A stretch of 64,000 nucleotides of DNA from Gordius sp. MW1 (taxonomy: Eukaryota; Nematomorpha; Gordioida; Gordea; Gordiidae), in contig OZ038527.1 of NCBI GenBank assembly GCA_964036665.1, positions 1-64,000 of the forward strand, read 5' to 3'. Position 1 is the first letter of the stretch, and every line of letters begins with the position of its first letter. The notes beneath the pieces are model-generated. The model saw nothing but the letters and a program-made list of their open reading frames with translations, did no database searches and was not told the DNA's origin. Positions 48,587-60,611 of this stretch are shown in pieces. A program made the position numbers and the translations under genes.

Positions 48587-49964
48587 TTGACAAAATTTGG
48601 GGTTTTTGCCTTACAGATTAATTGAAAAACGCTTAAATGTAATTGCTAATTTAAAATGAATTATATACATTATCATCTTTTTTACACTTTTAAGATAGAC
48701 TATTGAGATCTAATGATATAAAAAACTTCCCAGTGTACAAGAAAAAATAATATAATAGAATGTAGGGTATTGGGCCTTATACATTTATTAAAAAATACTT
48801 AAATGTAATTGCTAATTTAAAATGATTTATATACATTATCATCTTTCTTACACTTTTAAGATAGACTATAAAGATCTAATGAGTTGAAATACATCCCAGT
48901 GTTGAAGAAAAATTAATTTGATAAAATGTCGGGTTTCGGGCCTTACAGATTAATTAAAAAACGCTAAAATGTAATTGCTAATTTAAAATGATTTATATAC
49001 ATTATCATCTTTCTTACACTTTAAGATAGACTATGAAAATCAAATGACATAAAAAACTTCCCAGTTTTAATAAAAATTAATTTGACAGAATGTGGGGTTT
49101 TGGGCCTTAGAGATTAATTAAAAAACGTTTAAATGAAATTGCTAATTTAAAATGAATTATATACATTATCATCGTTCTTACACTTTTAAGATAGACTATA
49201 AAGATCTAATGACATGAAATTCTTCCCAGTGTTGAAGAAAAATTTATTTGATAAAATTTCGGGTTTTGGGCCTTACAGATTTATTAAAAAACGCTTAAAT
49301 CTAATCGTTAATTTAAAATGATTTATATACATTATCATCTTTCTTACACTTTTAAGATAGACTATAAAGATGTAATGACATAAAAAACTTCCCAGTGTTC
49401 AAAAAAATTAATTTGATAGAATGTCGAGTTTTGGGTCTTACAGATTAATTGAAAAACACTTAAATGTAATTGCTAATTTAAAATGAATTATATACATTAT
49501 CATCTTTTTTACACTTTTAAGATAGACTATTGAGATCTAATGATATAAAAAACTTCCCAGTGTACAAGAAAAAATAATATAATAGAATGTAGGGTATTGG
49601 GCCTTATACATTTATTAAAAAATACTTAAATGTAATTGCTAATTTAAAATGATTTATATACATTATCATATCTCTTACACTTTTAAGATAGACTATAAAG
49701 ATCCAATGACATAAAAAACTTCCCAGTGTTCAATAAGAATTAATTTGATAAAATGTCGGGTTTTAAGCCTTACAGATTAATTAAAAAACGCTTAAATGCA
49801 ATTGCTAATTTAAAATGATTCATAAACATTATCATTTTTCTTACAATTTTAAGATAGACTATAAAGATCTAATGACATGAAATACTTCCCAGTGTTCACG
49901 AAAATTAATTTGGTAGAATGTCAGGTTTCGGGCATTATAGATTAATTAAAAAACGCTTAAATAA
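48587..49964. repeat. 166-bp tandem repeat, left part
   Basis: About eight head-to-tail monomers share AATTGCTAATTTAAAATGA, ATACATTATCATCTTTCTTA, ACTTTTAAGATAGACTATAA, ACTTCCCAGTGTT and GGGTTTTGGGCCTTACAGA. AATTGCTAAT recurs at 48641, 48807, 48973, 49137, 49468, 49634 and 49800, with a variant at 49303, a spacing of 164-166 bases. It is unrelated to the 136-bp subtelomeric satellite. The array is cut mid-monomer at 49964 by the Helitron. Confidence 0.93.
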
Positions 49965-50687
49965 TCTTATATATAAAAATGAAACTATGTGTGTTTGTGT
50001 GTTTGTTTGTGTGTATGCCACCACCAAATTTGGAAAACTACCAGACCGATTTGGCTCAAAATTTCACAGTTTATTTCCCATACTCCGGAGCATGTTTTAA
50101 AATTTGTTTGAGCCAAATCGGTCCAGTAGTTTTCGAGGGGTCACCTTTTTTTTATACGTTGTTTTATACGTTTTAGCATTTAATTATGACGATATGACGT
50201 ATAGTATATGAAGCTTAAATGTTTTATTGCTGCATAAAAATTTTCTTTCATAATCAGGTCAGACCCGTTACCATATGAATGAACCAGAGGAATATAAACA
50301 TTAGATTCTACAATAAGTATTAATATGCTCTTCCCCAATTAATTACATATATTCTTTTTAATCCATATGATAAAAGAAGCTTTTCCGTGTAAATTATATT
50401 ATTGGATAAACTTATGGGTTATATCTATACTGCGTTATGAATATTTTATGTTTTTAGTCAATTATTCATAAAGTGTAAGTCTTCAGCCATTAGAAACACT
50501 TAAAAAGTTTCTAGAACATATATATTCTCAACATAACCCAATTATCATAATTTAAACCATTATTTCTATTTAAACCAATATTTCTATTTAGCAATCTTCG
50601 TAGCAGTAGTAAAAGTATTACAAATCAACTTAATGCTAACATTCAAGCGTTGGAAGCTTTATCAAAGGTATTTTTATTGACTTATAG

Positions 50688-51330
50688 ATGCATTCAGGGA
50701 CAACTTCACGAGCTACCGAATCAGCTGAAGAGCGAATCGAAAGACTAGCCACTAAACGCTCACGAACCACAACTTCACGAGCTAACGAATCAGCTGAAGA
50801 GCGAATCGAAAGACTAGCCACTCAACGCTTACGAGGCAGAACTTCACGAGCTAACGAATCAGCTGAAGAGCGAATCGAAAGACTAGCCACTCAACGCTTA
50901 CGAGCCACAACTTCGAGCTACCAAATCAGCCGAAGAGCGAATCGCAAGACTAGCCACTAAACGCTCACAAGCCACAACTTCACGAGCTACCGAATCAGCT
51001 GAAGAGCGAATCGCAAGACTAGCCACTCAACGCTTACTAGCTACAACTTCACGAGCTACCGAATCAGCTGAAGAGCGAATCGAAAGACTAGCCACTAAAC
51101 GCTCACAAGCCACAACTTCGCGAGCTACCGAATCAGCTGAAGAGCGAATCGAGAGACTAGCCACTCAACGCTTACGAGCCACAACTTCACGAGCTACCGA
51201 ATCAGCTGAAGAGCGAATCGAAAGACTAGCCACTAAACGCTCACAAGCCACTACTTCACGAGCTACCGAATCAGCTGAAGAGCGAATCGAAAGACTAAAC
51301 AATATGCGCCTACGATACAGACGCTCAATA
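50688..51330 (+). pseudogene. Helitron protein N-terminal region: nine 69-bp coding repeats
   Basis: Nine tandem copies of a 69-bp unit encode a 23-residue repeat (RATESAEERIERLATKRS plus a TTS-type linker), rich in Arg, Glu and Ala and likely helical. Units begin about every 69 bases from 50690. Short charged repeats of this kind precede the Rep domain in many animal Helitron proteins. The fourth unit lacks two bases (CTTCGAGC in place of CTTCACGAGC), which breaks the frame, so the later units are out of frame with the first. The last unit passes into the segment leading to Rep (RASLRLAAFHYDVAFDYS). Confidence 0.8.
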
Positions 51331-53400
51331 TATAGTTCGCGAGCCAGTTTGAGATTAGCAGCGTTTCATTATGATGTAGCATTTGATTACAGCATGCACC
51401 GTAATTTATGATTGGCCAAATGCATACGATGTGTTTGCATTGTCGTGCTTTGCGGTTCCCTAAAGAAAATCCTGGAATGTGTTGTTCGAATGGCAAAGTC
51501 AATTTGCCACCTCTGGTTGATCCACCTGAACCGCTCTTATCTTATGTATCTGGAACTAATACATTGTCCAAACACTTCCTCCAACACATTCGCAAGTACA
51601 ACGCATGCTTCCAAATGACATCGTTCGGAGCAACAAAAATTTTGAATGATGGAGGTTACATGCCCACATTTAAAGTACAAGAACAAATTTACCATCAAGT
51701 CGGTTCCCTTCTACCATTATCAGATGTCGAGCAAAGGTTAATTTATTTCATGGGCGATACGGTGGCTGATCGACGTTGTGGGATTCATGCAGGAGTCAAA
51801 CGTGATATCATCATAGACTTGCAACATTTATTCCACAACAAAAATCATTTAATTAAATTATTCAAAATCGCATTAAAGCGAATGCCAACGGATGATTACA
51901 AAATAGTAATAAAAGCAGATAGAACACCATCAGGCGCACATGAGAGATGCTTTAATGCACCAACAATCGATGAAGTGGAAATCGTAATGGTCGGAATAGA
52001 ATTTGATCGTCGAGATATCATTATCTCCAGAAGGGATGAAAATCTGCAAAGTATTGATGCAACACACAGATCATATGATGCCCTTCAATATCCCATACTA
52101 TTTTGGCAAGGAGAAGACGGATACCACTTTAATGTGATGCAAATTAATCCTGATTCAAGGGCCGCGACAACAAAAAAGGTGAATGTTATACTCTTTGTTA
52201 TACGATGTTCTACCGAAAATGATAATATGTGATCTTAATCTACTGAATTTCTTTCTCTTACAGGTGTCTTCTATGGATTTTTATGCATATCGCATAATGA
52301 TTAGAGAGCAAGCACCTATTTCACCAATACATTGTCGATATGTATGCAAAAATCGAGAGCGAACGACTTCTTTTCATCCGTCTTAATCAGAGGTTACTCC
52401 GTGCCGAAAATTATATTCACTTGCGAGATGCAATCGAACATGATGGTCACGCAAGCGTTGGACAAATGGTCATACTTCCAGCTACGTATACCGGCAGTCC
52501 TAGACACATGCATGAATATACACAAGATGCGATGACATATTTGCGCAAATACGGATGTCCACATCTTTTTATGACCTTCATCTGCAATCCGGCTTGGACT
52601 GAGATCACTCAGTTGCTTTTGGCAGGCCAAGCATCATCTCATCGACATGATCTCACCGACAGAGTTTTCAGGCAAAAACTTATGCGCCTCATCGATGTCA
52701 TCACCAAATATCACATTTACGGAGAAACTACCTGCTGGCTATATTCCATAGAATGGCAAAAAAGAGGCTTACCACACGCTCACATCCTAATTTGGCTGAA
52801 GGACACAATTTTTCCTACTCATATTGATAATATTATATCGGCTGAACTGCCCGATCCGCAAGAAAATCCGCTACTATTTTAAATCATTAGTCGTCATATG
52901 ATTCATGGACCCTGCGGAGCAATAAATAGAGATTCACTATGTATGAAAGAGGGAAAATGCACCAAAAAATATCCAAGAGAAATGAGCCGAGAAACAAAAA
53001 CTGGTGGCGACGGCTATCCGCTGTATAGACGCCGTAATTCAAACGATGGAGGTCATTGATTCACCATCAAAGTGAAAACTGTTCCCGTAAAAATCGACAA
53101 TAGATGGATCGTCCCTTACACTCCGTTGCTTTCAAAAATGTTCAAGGCCCACATAAACGTGGAGTATTGCAATTCAGTGAAGTCTATAAAATACATCTGT
53201 AAATACGTCACCAAAGGCAGTGATATGGCAGTTTTTGGACTTACTAATACGCAAGTCGATGAAATCACACAATTTCAAATGGGACGTTACATCAGCAGTA
53301 ATGAAGCTGTCTGGCGCATTTTCGGATTCCCTATTCACAAACGCTATCCAAGTGTTGTACATCTCGCCGTTCACCTGGTTTCTCCTGTTGTGCCCATAGA
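51331..53400 (+). pseudogene. Helitron Rep (HUH endonuclease) domain, broken
   Basis: The Helitron-like N region starts with a Cys-rich segment (MCLHCRALRFPKENPGMCC), followed by an open frame 51408-52178 and an apparent 85-bp intron (GTGAAT at 52179 to ACAG ending 52263). Next come GSPRHMHEYTQDAMTYLRKY, TFICNPAWTEI and the HUH motif GLPHAHILIWL near 52765. Further on is IKYICKYVTKGSDMAVF, which carries the two-tyrosine motif that cuts and joins single-stranded DNA. A deletion with frameshift near 52320, a stop at 52880 and stops around 53060 break the protein. The frame stops at a fold-back insertion, where about 30-40 expected residues (after PSVVHLAVHL) are lost. Confidence 0.85.
52179..52263 (+). 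other. Probable intron in the Helitron gene, 85 bp
   Basis: The reading frame before (ending AATTKK) and after (VSSMDFYAYRIMI) is continuous in the family. The intervening 85 bases begin GTGAAT, end TTCTCTTACAG and contain a stop. Removing them restores the frame. Confidence 0.6.
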
Positions 53401-53843
53401 CATAGACTGCTCATCACGGTATAAAATGTGTGTGTTTTTTTCCGCCATTTTGATGAACAATACCGTCCTATATCACATAATGGCGTTTTGCGCTCTGCCG
53501 TTTTTTTCGAACAGGAGAGGTAAAGAAAAAAGGTTTTGATTCCATAAATAAGTAAGATATTACTAAATATATGATAATTTTAAAAAATTTTAATAACATT
53601 ACAGTATTTACATTTTTAATTTTTATGAAATGTGTCAATTATAAATTTTTTAAAAATATCATATCTTAAGTAATATCTTACTTATTTATGGAATTAAAAC
53701 CTTTTTTCTTTACCTCCCCTGTTCGAAAAAAACGGCAGAGCGCAAAACGCCATTATGTGATATAGGACGGTATTGTTCATCAAAATGGCGGCAAATTTCA
53801 CACACAATTTGCCATATGGAATATATGACATGAGCAGTCTATG
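53401..53843. mobile_element. 443-bp fold-back (MITE-like) element nested in the Helitron
   Basis: The ends are CATAGACTGCTCAT and its exact reverse complement. The arms are about 200 bp and pair almost throughout, including TTTTGATGAACAATACCGTC, CTATATCACATAATGGCGTT and GTTCGAACAG-type blocks. The arms differ by a small internal indel near the ends and scattered substitutions. There is no coding capacity. It interrupts the Rep-to-helicase linker of the Helitron gene. Confidence 0.88.
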
Positions 53844-54347
53844 GAGTCTATGGTTGTGCCAAACGGATGTTTTCGCAAAAACTTTGCTCTACCACGAAAT
53901 CCCAAAATATTACACTTGGAACTCATAAAAAAAAGTGTTTCAAAGAAGAAAACAAGGTACAATAGTTCTGGAAATTCAAGCGTACGTATGTCATGCTTTG
54001 GGTCGAATGTATACTGTTCATCCCAATAACGCCGAATACTATTTTTTAAGAATGTTGCTCCACAATGTCAAAGGACCAACATCATTTCAATCCATTAGAA
54101 CCATCTATGGTGAAGTGTGTGACACATATAGACAAGCATGTCTCAAACTTCGCTTGCTTGAAAATGACCGACATTGGAATACGACATTAGAGGAAGCATC
54201 GCTCACATGTCTCCCGCACCAAATACGCACTTTATTTGCGATCATTTTGACAACATGCGCACCATCTAATCTAAAAGATCTTTGGGATACACACAAAGAA
54301 AGCCCCAGTGAAGATATCCTTTTACAAGTACCTAGAATGCTCCGGAT
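53844..54347 (+). pseudogene. Helitron Rep-helicase linker region, broken
   Basis: After the nested element the protein resumes as LWLCQTDVFAKTLLYHEIPK, then YYTWNS, a stop, and KKVFQRRKQGT. It continues in the frame 53935-54384 with GRMYTVHPNNAEYYFLRMLL and GPTSFQSIRTIYGEVCDTYR, followed by LLENDRHWNTTLEEA. These are conserved blocks between Rep and helicase in animal Helitrons. The frame shifts again near 54350 into the helicase part. Confidence 0.82.
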
Positions 54348-55908
54348 ATGGAGATACCACTTTCCGAAGACATCTTCAATCTAGCTCTTATATTACTTGA
54401 GGACTTCTGTCTATCCATAAACAATAAATTGTTATGTCAGCTCGGATTGCCTGCACCTAAACGTAATAGAAGCAACGCTCTCGACAGTGACTTATGGCGT
54501 GAAAAACAATACGACATGGCTCAGCTACAATTGTTTGTCAACGCTCAGGAAATGCTCTTAGTCGCTGACCAAAAACATGCCTATACCACCGTCATGAAAT
54601 ACATCACAAACGGTAACGGAGGCCTACTTTTCCTAGATGCGCCAGGAGGAACAGGAAAAACAATTCTTCTTAATCTGTTATTGGCTGAAATTCGGAGAAA
54701 TAATAAAATAGCTCTCGCTGTCGCGTCATCGGGCATAGCAGCCACGCTACTCGATGGAGGCCGCACAGCACATTCAACTTTCAAACTCCCATTAAATCTA
54801 TATATAAATGAAACTCCTACTTGCAACATCAGTAGGAATTCGGATATTGCCACGGTACTAAAGACATGCACAATCATCATTTGGGATCAATGTACGATGG
54901 CACATAAAAAAGCACTCGAGGCGCTGGATCATACACTCCGATGAGACAGATTGCACGTCCAATGGGAGGAGCTCTCTTGCTGCTAGCCGGTGATTTCCGT
55001 CAAACCTTGCCAGTCATCCCAAAGTCAACACCCTCAGATGAGCTCAATGCTTGCCTGAAAGCGTCATATCTTTGGAGAAGTGTGAAGATAATCACGCTAA
55101 CCACCAACATGCGTGTTCATTTACTTCAAGATGATTTGGCTCAACCATTTGCCAATCAACTGTTGGACTTGGGAAACGGTAAATTTCCAATTGAACCCAC
55201 AATGCACGAAATATCATTTCCATCGCTCTTTTGCAACATACAGTCATTAATTGAAGATGTAAATATGGTGTTTCCGGAAATTGCTATTAACTTCACAAAT
55301 CACGACTGGCTATGTGAAAAGGGCAATCTTGGCTTCGAAGAATGACGACGTCAACAAAATTAATGATCGCATCCTATTGAACATTCCCGGTGAACCATTT
55401 ACTTACATATCTGTTGACACAGTTATTGGTGCAGATCAGGCGGTAAATTATCCAACTGAATTTCTAAATTCCTTGGAACCATCGGGAATGCCACCTCACA
55501 AATTGACTCTAAAAATTGGCTCACCTATAATGGTCCTTCGCAATTTAAATCCACCTAAGCTGTGTAACGGAACCAGGCTTGCCGTAAAACAACTACTGCC
55601 AAACGTCATTGAGGCGACGATCATCAGCGGCAAAAGTAAAGGAGAAGATGTACTGATTCCGCGCATGCCAATGCTTCCAACCGATTTGCCCTTCGAATTC
55701 AAGCGCCTACAGTTCCCTGTGCGCTTAGCTTTTGCAATTACAATCAATAAAGCCCAAAAACAATCACTGAGCGTTGCTGGATTGAATTTGGAAAAACCAT
55801 GTTTTTCACATGGTCTTATACGTTGCTTGCTCCAGAGTTGGCACACCGAGGAATCTGTTCATTTTTGCACCTGATGGAAAAACCAAAAATGTCGTATATC
55901 CTCTCGCA
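54348..55908 (+). pseudogene. Helitron Pif1-type helicase domain, broken
   Basis: A superfamily 1 helicase of the Pif1 family, which unwinds donor DNA during rolling-circle transposition. The Walker A motif is LDAPGGTGKT near 54636, followed by ASSGIAATLL and GGRTAHSTFKLPL. The Walker B position reads IIWDQCTMAHK at 54876-54908, with Gln (CAA 54888-54890) where the catalytic Glu of the DE pair is expected. After a small deletion near 54944 comes LLLLAGDFRQTLPVIPKS. A frameshift near 55320 leads to LKIGSPIMVLRNLNPPKLCN and AFAITINKAQKQSL. The C-terminus (FAPDGKTKNVVYPLAL) ends near 55908. Several shifts plus the Walker B change mean no working helicase. Confidence 0.88.
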
Positions 55909-55999
55909 TTGCGATGATCACCCGTCGTGCCAATATATCATTACTACGGCCTGTTATGGGGTATCATTTTTAAATGTTTACTTTATTTAAATTTTTATT

Positions 56000-56356
56000 C
56001 AGATCGTCCAATCAAAGGACTGTGGGGTGGAGAGGAGGGATGGCGGGCGCATTACGGATTTATTTTCATCGTTTATGTTTATGTTTTTCTAGATCTTCCA
56101 ATCGAAGGACGGTGGGGTGGAGAGGAGTTGTCAAAATTATGTTTTTCCAGATCTTCCAATCGAAGGGCGGTGGGGTGGGGAGGAGGGATGGCGGTCGCAT
56201 TACGGATTTATTTTCATCGTTAATGTAAGTGTCTAAAAATGTAAAAATAGACAATATTTCTCCTGTTTGTAGACTATGATAAAATAAATCCTCTAAATTA
56301 TGTTTTTCCAGATCTTCCAATCGAAGGACGGTGGGGTGGAGAGGAGGGATGGCGTG
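56000..56356. repeat. Four dispersed tandem copies of a G-rich 45-bp unit in the Helitron tail
   Basis: The unit CAGATCTTCCAATCGAAGGA followed by CGGTGGGGTGGAGAGGAGGG occurs at about 56000, 56089, 56148 and 56309. Two of the copies are followed by the same GCATTACGGATTTATTTTCA block. It lies between the helicase gene and the Helitron 3' terminus and is strongly G-rich on the plus strand against an AT-rich background. Confidence 0.85.
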
Positions 56357-56568
56357 TTATTTTAGGTAAGTATATTAACACATTATTTAATTATGTTTAA
56401 TTATGTTGTTATCAATATAATAATTTTAAATTTATATTTTGGAAATTGCTGGCCAGCATTCCATTTTTTATTTAAAATTATTAGATCCGACTCGAAATTA
56501 GAAGATGTTATAAAATACATAACTAACGAATGTACATATAACAAAACAACGTTTGCCGGATCAGCTAG

Positions 56569-58195
56569 TAGCTATAAAAATGATTTACATACATTATCAT
56601 ATTTCTTACACTTTTAGGATAGACTATTGAGTGCGAATGACATAAAATCTCAATAGTGTTGAAGAAAAATTAATTTGATATAAATGTCGGGTTTTGGGCC
56701 TTACAGATTAATTAAAAAACGCTTAAACGTAATTGCTAATTTAAAATGATTTATTTACATTATCATATTTCTTACACTTTTAAGATAGATTATAAAGATC
56801 TAATGACATAAAAAACTTTCCAGAGTTAAAGAAAAATTAATTTGATATAATGTCGGGTTTTGGGCCATACAGATTAATTAGAAAACGCTTAAAAGGAATT
56901 GCTGAATAAAAATGAATTATATTCATTATCATATTTCTTACACTTTTAAGATAGACTATAAAGATCTAATAACATGAAATACTTTCCAGTGGTCACGAAA
57001 ATTAATTTGATAGAATGTCGGGATTCGGGCCTTACAGATTAATTAAAAAACGCTTAAATGTAATTGCTAATTTAAAATGAATTATATACATTATCATATT
57101 TCTTACACTTTTAAGATAGACTATTGAGAGCTAATGACATAAAATCTCAATAGTGTAGAAGAAAAATTAATTTGATAAAATGTCGGTTTTGGGCCTTACA
57201 GATTAATTAAAAAACGCTTAAATGTAATTGCTAATTTAAAATGATTTATAGATATTATCATCTTTCTTACACTTTTAAGATATACTATAAAGATCTAATG
57301 ACATAAAATACTTCCCAGTGTTGCAATAAGAATTAATTTGATAGAATGTCGGGTTTTGGGTATTACATATTAATTAGAAAACGCTTAAATATGATTGCTA
57401 AATAAAAATGAATTATATACATTATCATATTTCTTACACTTTTAAGATAGACTATTGAGATCTAATAATAAAATACTTCCCAGTGTTCAATAAAAATTAA
57501 TTTGATAGAATGTCGGGTTTTGGGCCTTACAGATAAATTAAAAAACGCTTAGATATGATTGCTAATTTAAAATGATTTATATACATTATCATCTTTCTTA
57601 CACTTTTACGATAGACTATTGAGATAAAATAATTTGACAAAATATCGGGTTTTAAGCCTTACAAATTAATTGAAAAACACTTAAATGTAATTGCTAATTT
57701 AAAATGATTTATATACATTATCATCTTTCTTACACTTTTAAGATAGACTATAAAGATCTAATGGCATAAATAACTTCCCAGTGTTCAATAAGAATTAATT
57801 TGATAGAATGTCGGGTTTTGGGTATTACAGATTAATTAGAAAACGCTTAGATATGATTTCTAAATAAAAATGAATTATATACATTATCATATTTCTTACA
57901 CTTTTAAGATAGACTATTGAGATCTAATAACATAAAATACTTCCAGTGTTCAATAAAAATTAATTTGATAGAATGTCGTTTTGGGCCTTACAGATTAATT
58001 AAAAAACGCTTAAATGTAATTGCTAATTTAAAATGATTTATATACATTATCATCTTTCTTACACTTTTAAGATAGACTATAAAGATCTAATGACATAAAA
58101 TACTTCCCAGTGTTGCAATAAAAAATAATTTGACAAAAGTTTGGGTTTTGGGCCTTACAGATTAATTTAAAAACGCTTAAATGTAATTGCTATTT
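56569..58195. repeat. 166-bp tandem repeat, right part
   Basis: About ten monomers continue the array interrupted by the Helitron, in the same orientation and phase. Some monomers are shortened (for example near 57610-57640, lacking the CCCAGTGTT block). The array stops after AATTGCTATTTAAAAC near 58195. Confidence 0.93.
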
Positions 58196-60611
58196 AAAAC
58201 AAAATGGCGGCTATATATTTCTACCAAGGATTCAATAACAGCAAGTGCAATAAATCCGCTACTATTTATCTATCCCTAACTAATCCATCGATATAAATCT
58301 ATCAAATTTATCAAAACTCAGCTCCATATTCTAAGGAAGACAAACCATATCTACTATTAAAAACAAATAATGAATTACTCACCTACCAACCCACAAACTC
58401 ATCACACATTCAAAAGGGACACACCCAACGACAGTCATATCAATAATAGCTAAAAACGAAATCAAACAATATGTTAATTCAAGTCTAATCAAACAGCACT
58501 ATTTTATTTTGAAAACAATCAACCCAATTAATTACACCATCACTATTATTTAAAGCAAACCGAATCCTCCATTTATTAACCTCAAATTCTCAGTATTTCA
58601 ACTATTTATACATCTCTAATCACTATTTTATTAACATCCATAGTTTTTTTTCAACACATATTTAGACCTTAAATACCCAAAAATTCAAATTCATCATCCA
58701 GGGTCCCCGTGATAACCGTTGCCCATTATCAAACTCATTTCCCTCAAGTACTTCAACAATCTCCAGTAACAGTTTCTTTAACAGCCACCACAACGCAACC
58801 CCTGAGCACGTGCTTGCTCCTGAGAATCCCCCACAACAAAATGACTCTTCTTGGGCTAGCCAAATAATAAGCCTCTAAAAACCTAACACCATCTCTAGGA
58901 TTCCCAGAGGTGCTCGAGAATGTTTTAGTACTCTCCTAAACCAAATTATTACCTCAATCATACACATCCCTGCTAATTATAAGAATTGCGAAAGCCTCTT
59001 TACCCTCAGTTTTCACACTCTAGCCATCCCCAACCCTGCTACAAAGCACCTTTCAAAAGACATTAAAGCATCAATTTTTGAACTTGATCTCCTTAATCCC
59101 TTGAAACCACCCTTGAAGCACAACCATCACTCAGTTGACAACAAAGCTAAAAGGATAGCCAACAAAATCAACAACATGGAAATCCGTTCAGCTCTTAAAA
59201 TCCTGGAATCTAATGACTCAATAGCGCCAATTACCAATGCCACCTTCGACCTCCTCCAGCAAAAACACCCCCAAGGTCATCCATTACCGCTTAACCCCCT
59301 AAACTTACTATCCAGGAAGTAGCCGAAGCGCTTATGTCTTTCAAAAAAGACTCGGCCGGGGGCCTGGATGGTATACGACCAATTTACCTTCAGGACCTCA
59401 TCAAACCTCAACTTAGCGGCTCACATGCTCTCCTAGCCAACTTAACCAGCCTTTGTAACATAATAAGGCGGGGACATTTTCCTTCTGAAATAGTTCCTCT
59501 CCTATTTGGTGCAAAACTGATTGCTTTTAAATAACCAGATAATTCGATCCGACCCATTGTTGTTCGATCAGTCCTCCGACGCATGGTTTCCAAAATAATA
59601 ACGGCTCGAATCCGTTCATCTTTAACGGCTTCTCTCTCCCAAACCAACTTGGTTTTGGCGTGAAAGGAGGATGCGGGCCTGGTTCCCATATAGCTCGAAC
59701 ATTTCTTGAGTCTTCCTCACCAAATGACCTCGTGGTGAAACTCGATTTTAAAAACGCTTTTAACAGCGTGAACCGAGCCGCCTTTATTGAACCGTTCATA
59801 CTACAATTTCCGGATTTCCATCAATTTATGCTAAATAGCTATGGGAACCCAACGCATCAATTCTTTGGGGACCAAATAATCAAATCATCCCAAGGGATCC
59901 AACAAGGAGACCTTTGGGTCCGGCCCTCTTCTGTTTGTCAATTCAAACCATCATCGATAAACTCTAATTCCTAGGAGCTTTCTCATGTAATTTATAATAC
60001 CTTGATGACGAATTCCTGGTCGGCCCAGCCGAAGCAGTCCGCAAAATCCCACAGATTATCAATGGCTACGCAGACACTATATCACTCAGCCTTAACACAG
60101 CGAAATGTGAGATCTTCACCAAAGATCTCACAATCGACAAACTCTCCCTCCCATTTCCAGTCATATCAAGAGATGACTTTCATTACTTAGGCGCTCCCAT
60201 TGGAGGCGTCAAAACAACTGAAACATTCTTAGAGCATTTCTCCGACTTCTTTGACTCCATATCCCACACCCTGGAGCGTCTCACTCCCCACCATGCTTTC
60301 TTTCTCCTTAAATACTTCCTCCTTATACCCAAAATTAAGTATGCATTAAGCGCTTCGCCCGTCTTCCTAACCGTTATCCTACTCCACGCGATGGAAAAAA
60401 AATCCAATTGCTAATTGAGAGGTGCTTAAACCTTAAATTTAGCCCTCTCCAATGGCTCCAAGCCACACTTCCCTCAAAGAGTGGTGGTATAGGCATCCGA
60501 CCCCCCCCCCTTTTACTTTCACTACCAGGGTTCATCTCATCCCGTTTATCAACGGATGAGTTTATCAAGCAAATTACTCAAACCCAAGACTTTCATAAAA
60601 TATATCATGCT
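58196..60611 (+). pseudogene. Decayed second copy of the RT/RLE retrotransposon family
   Basis: The coding strand is C-rich and G-poor. From about 58680 it encodes the N-terminal region missing from the copy at 26985: a low-complexity Ser/Asn/Pro segment, then SRIPRGARECFSTLLNQII and AIPNPATKHLSKDIKASI. It continues with AKRIANKINNMEIRSALKIL and QKHPQ, then RT motifs GGLDGIRPIYLQ, SIRPIVVRSVLRRM, LGFGVKGGCG, motif A KLDFKNAFNSVNR, motif B GIQQGD, and YLDDEF. Damage includes stops near 59320 and 59533, a one-base loss after QQGD near 59912 and a stop before YLDD. The endonuclease end is absent: the sequence runs into a hAT fossil near 60611. The N-terminal boundary is uncertain. Confidence 0.8.

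Larger units (their letters stand above)
49965..56568 (+). mobile_element. Helitron, 6.6 kb, both ends present
   Basis: The 5' end is TC at 49965 in TCTTATATATAAAAATGAAA, followed by GT-rich sequence and ACCGATTTGGCTCAAAATTT, a common Helitron 5' region. The 3' end is GTTTGCCGGATCAGCTAG, closing at 56568. Insertion lies between A (49964) and T (56569), as Helitrons require, with no target duplication. Flanks rejoin as one monomer of the 166-bp repeat. A GCTGGCCAGC palindrome lies about 110 bases before the 3' end. The single gene inside encodes a Rep/helicase protein with many lesions, so the copy is inactive. Confidence 0.9.

Noticed and set aside
49918-50176. Overlapping 60-65 codon frames at the Helitron 5' end
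   Set aside because: They fall in the GT-rich non-coding terminus that is conserved as DNA in Helitrons; no protein homology is recognised.
50636-50821. Minus-strand frame with a repeated MASLSIRSSADS peptide
   Set aside because: It is the antisense reading of the 69-bp Helitron coding repeats.
55496-55846. Minus-strand frame of 116 codons in the helicase region
   Set aside because: It is antisense to the clear Pif1 helicase motifs and has no recognisable domain.
59408-59799. Minus-strand frames over the decayed second RT copy
   Set aside because: They are antisense to RT motifs that are clear on the plus strand.
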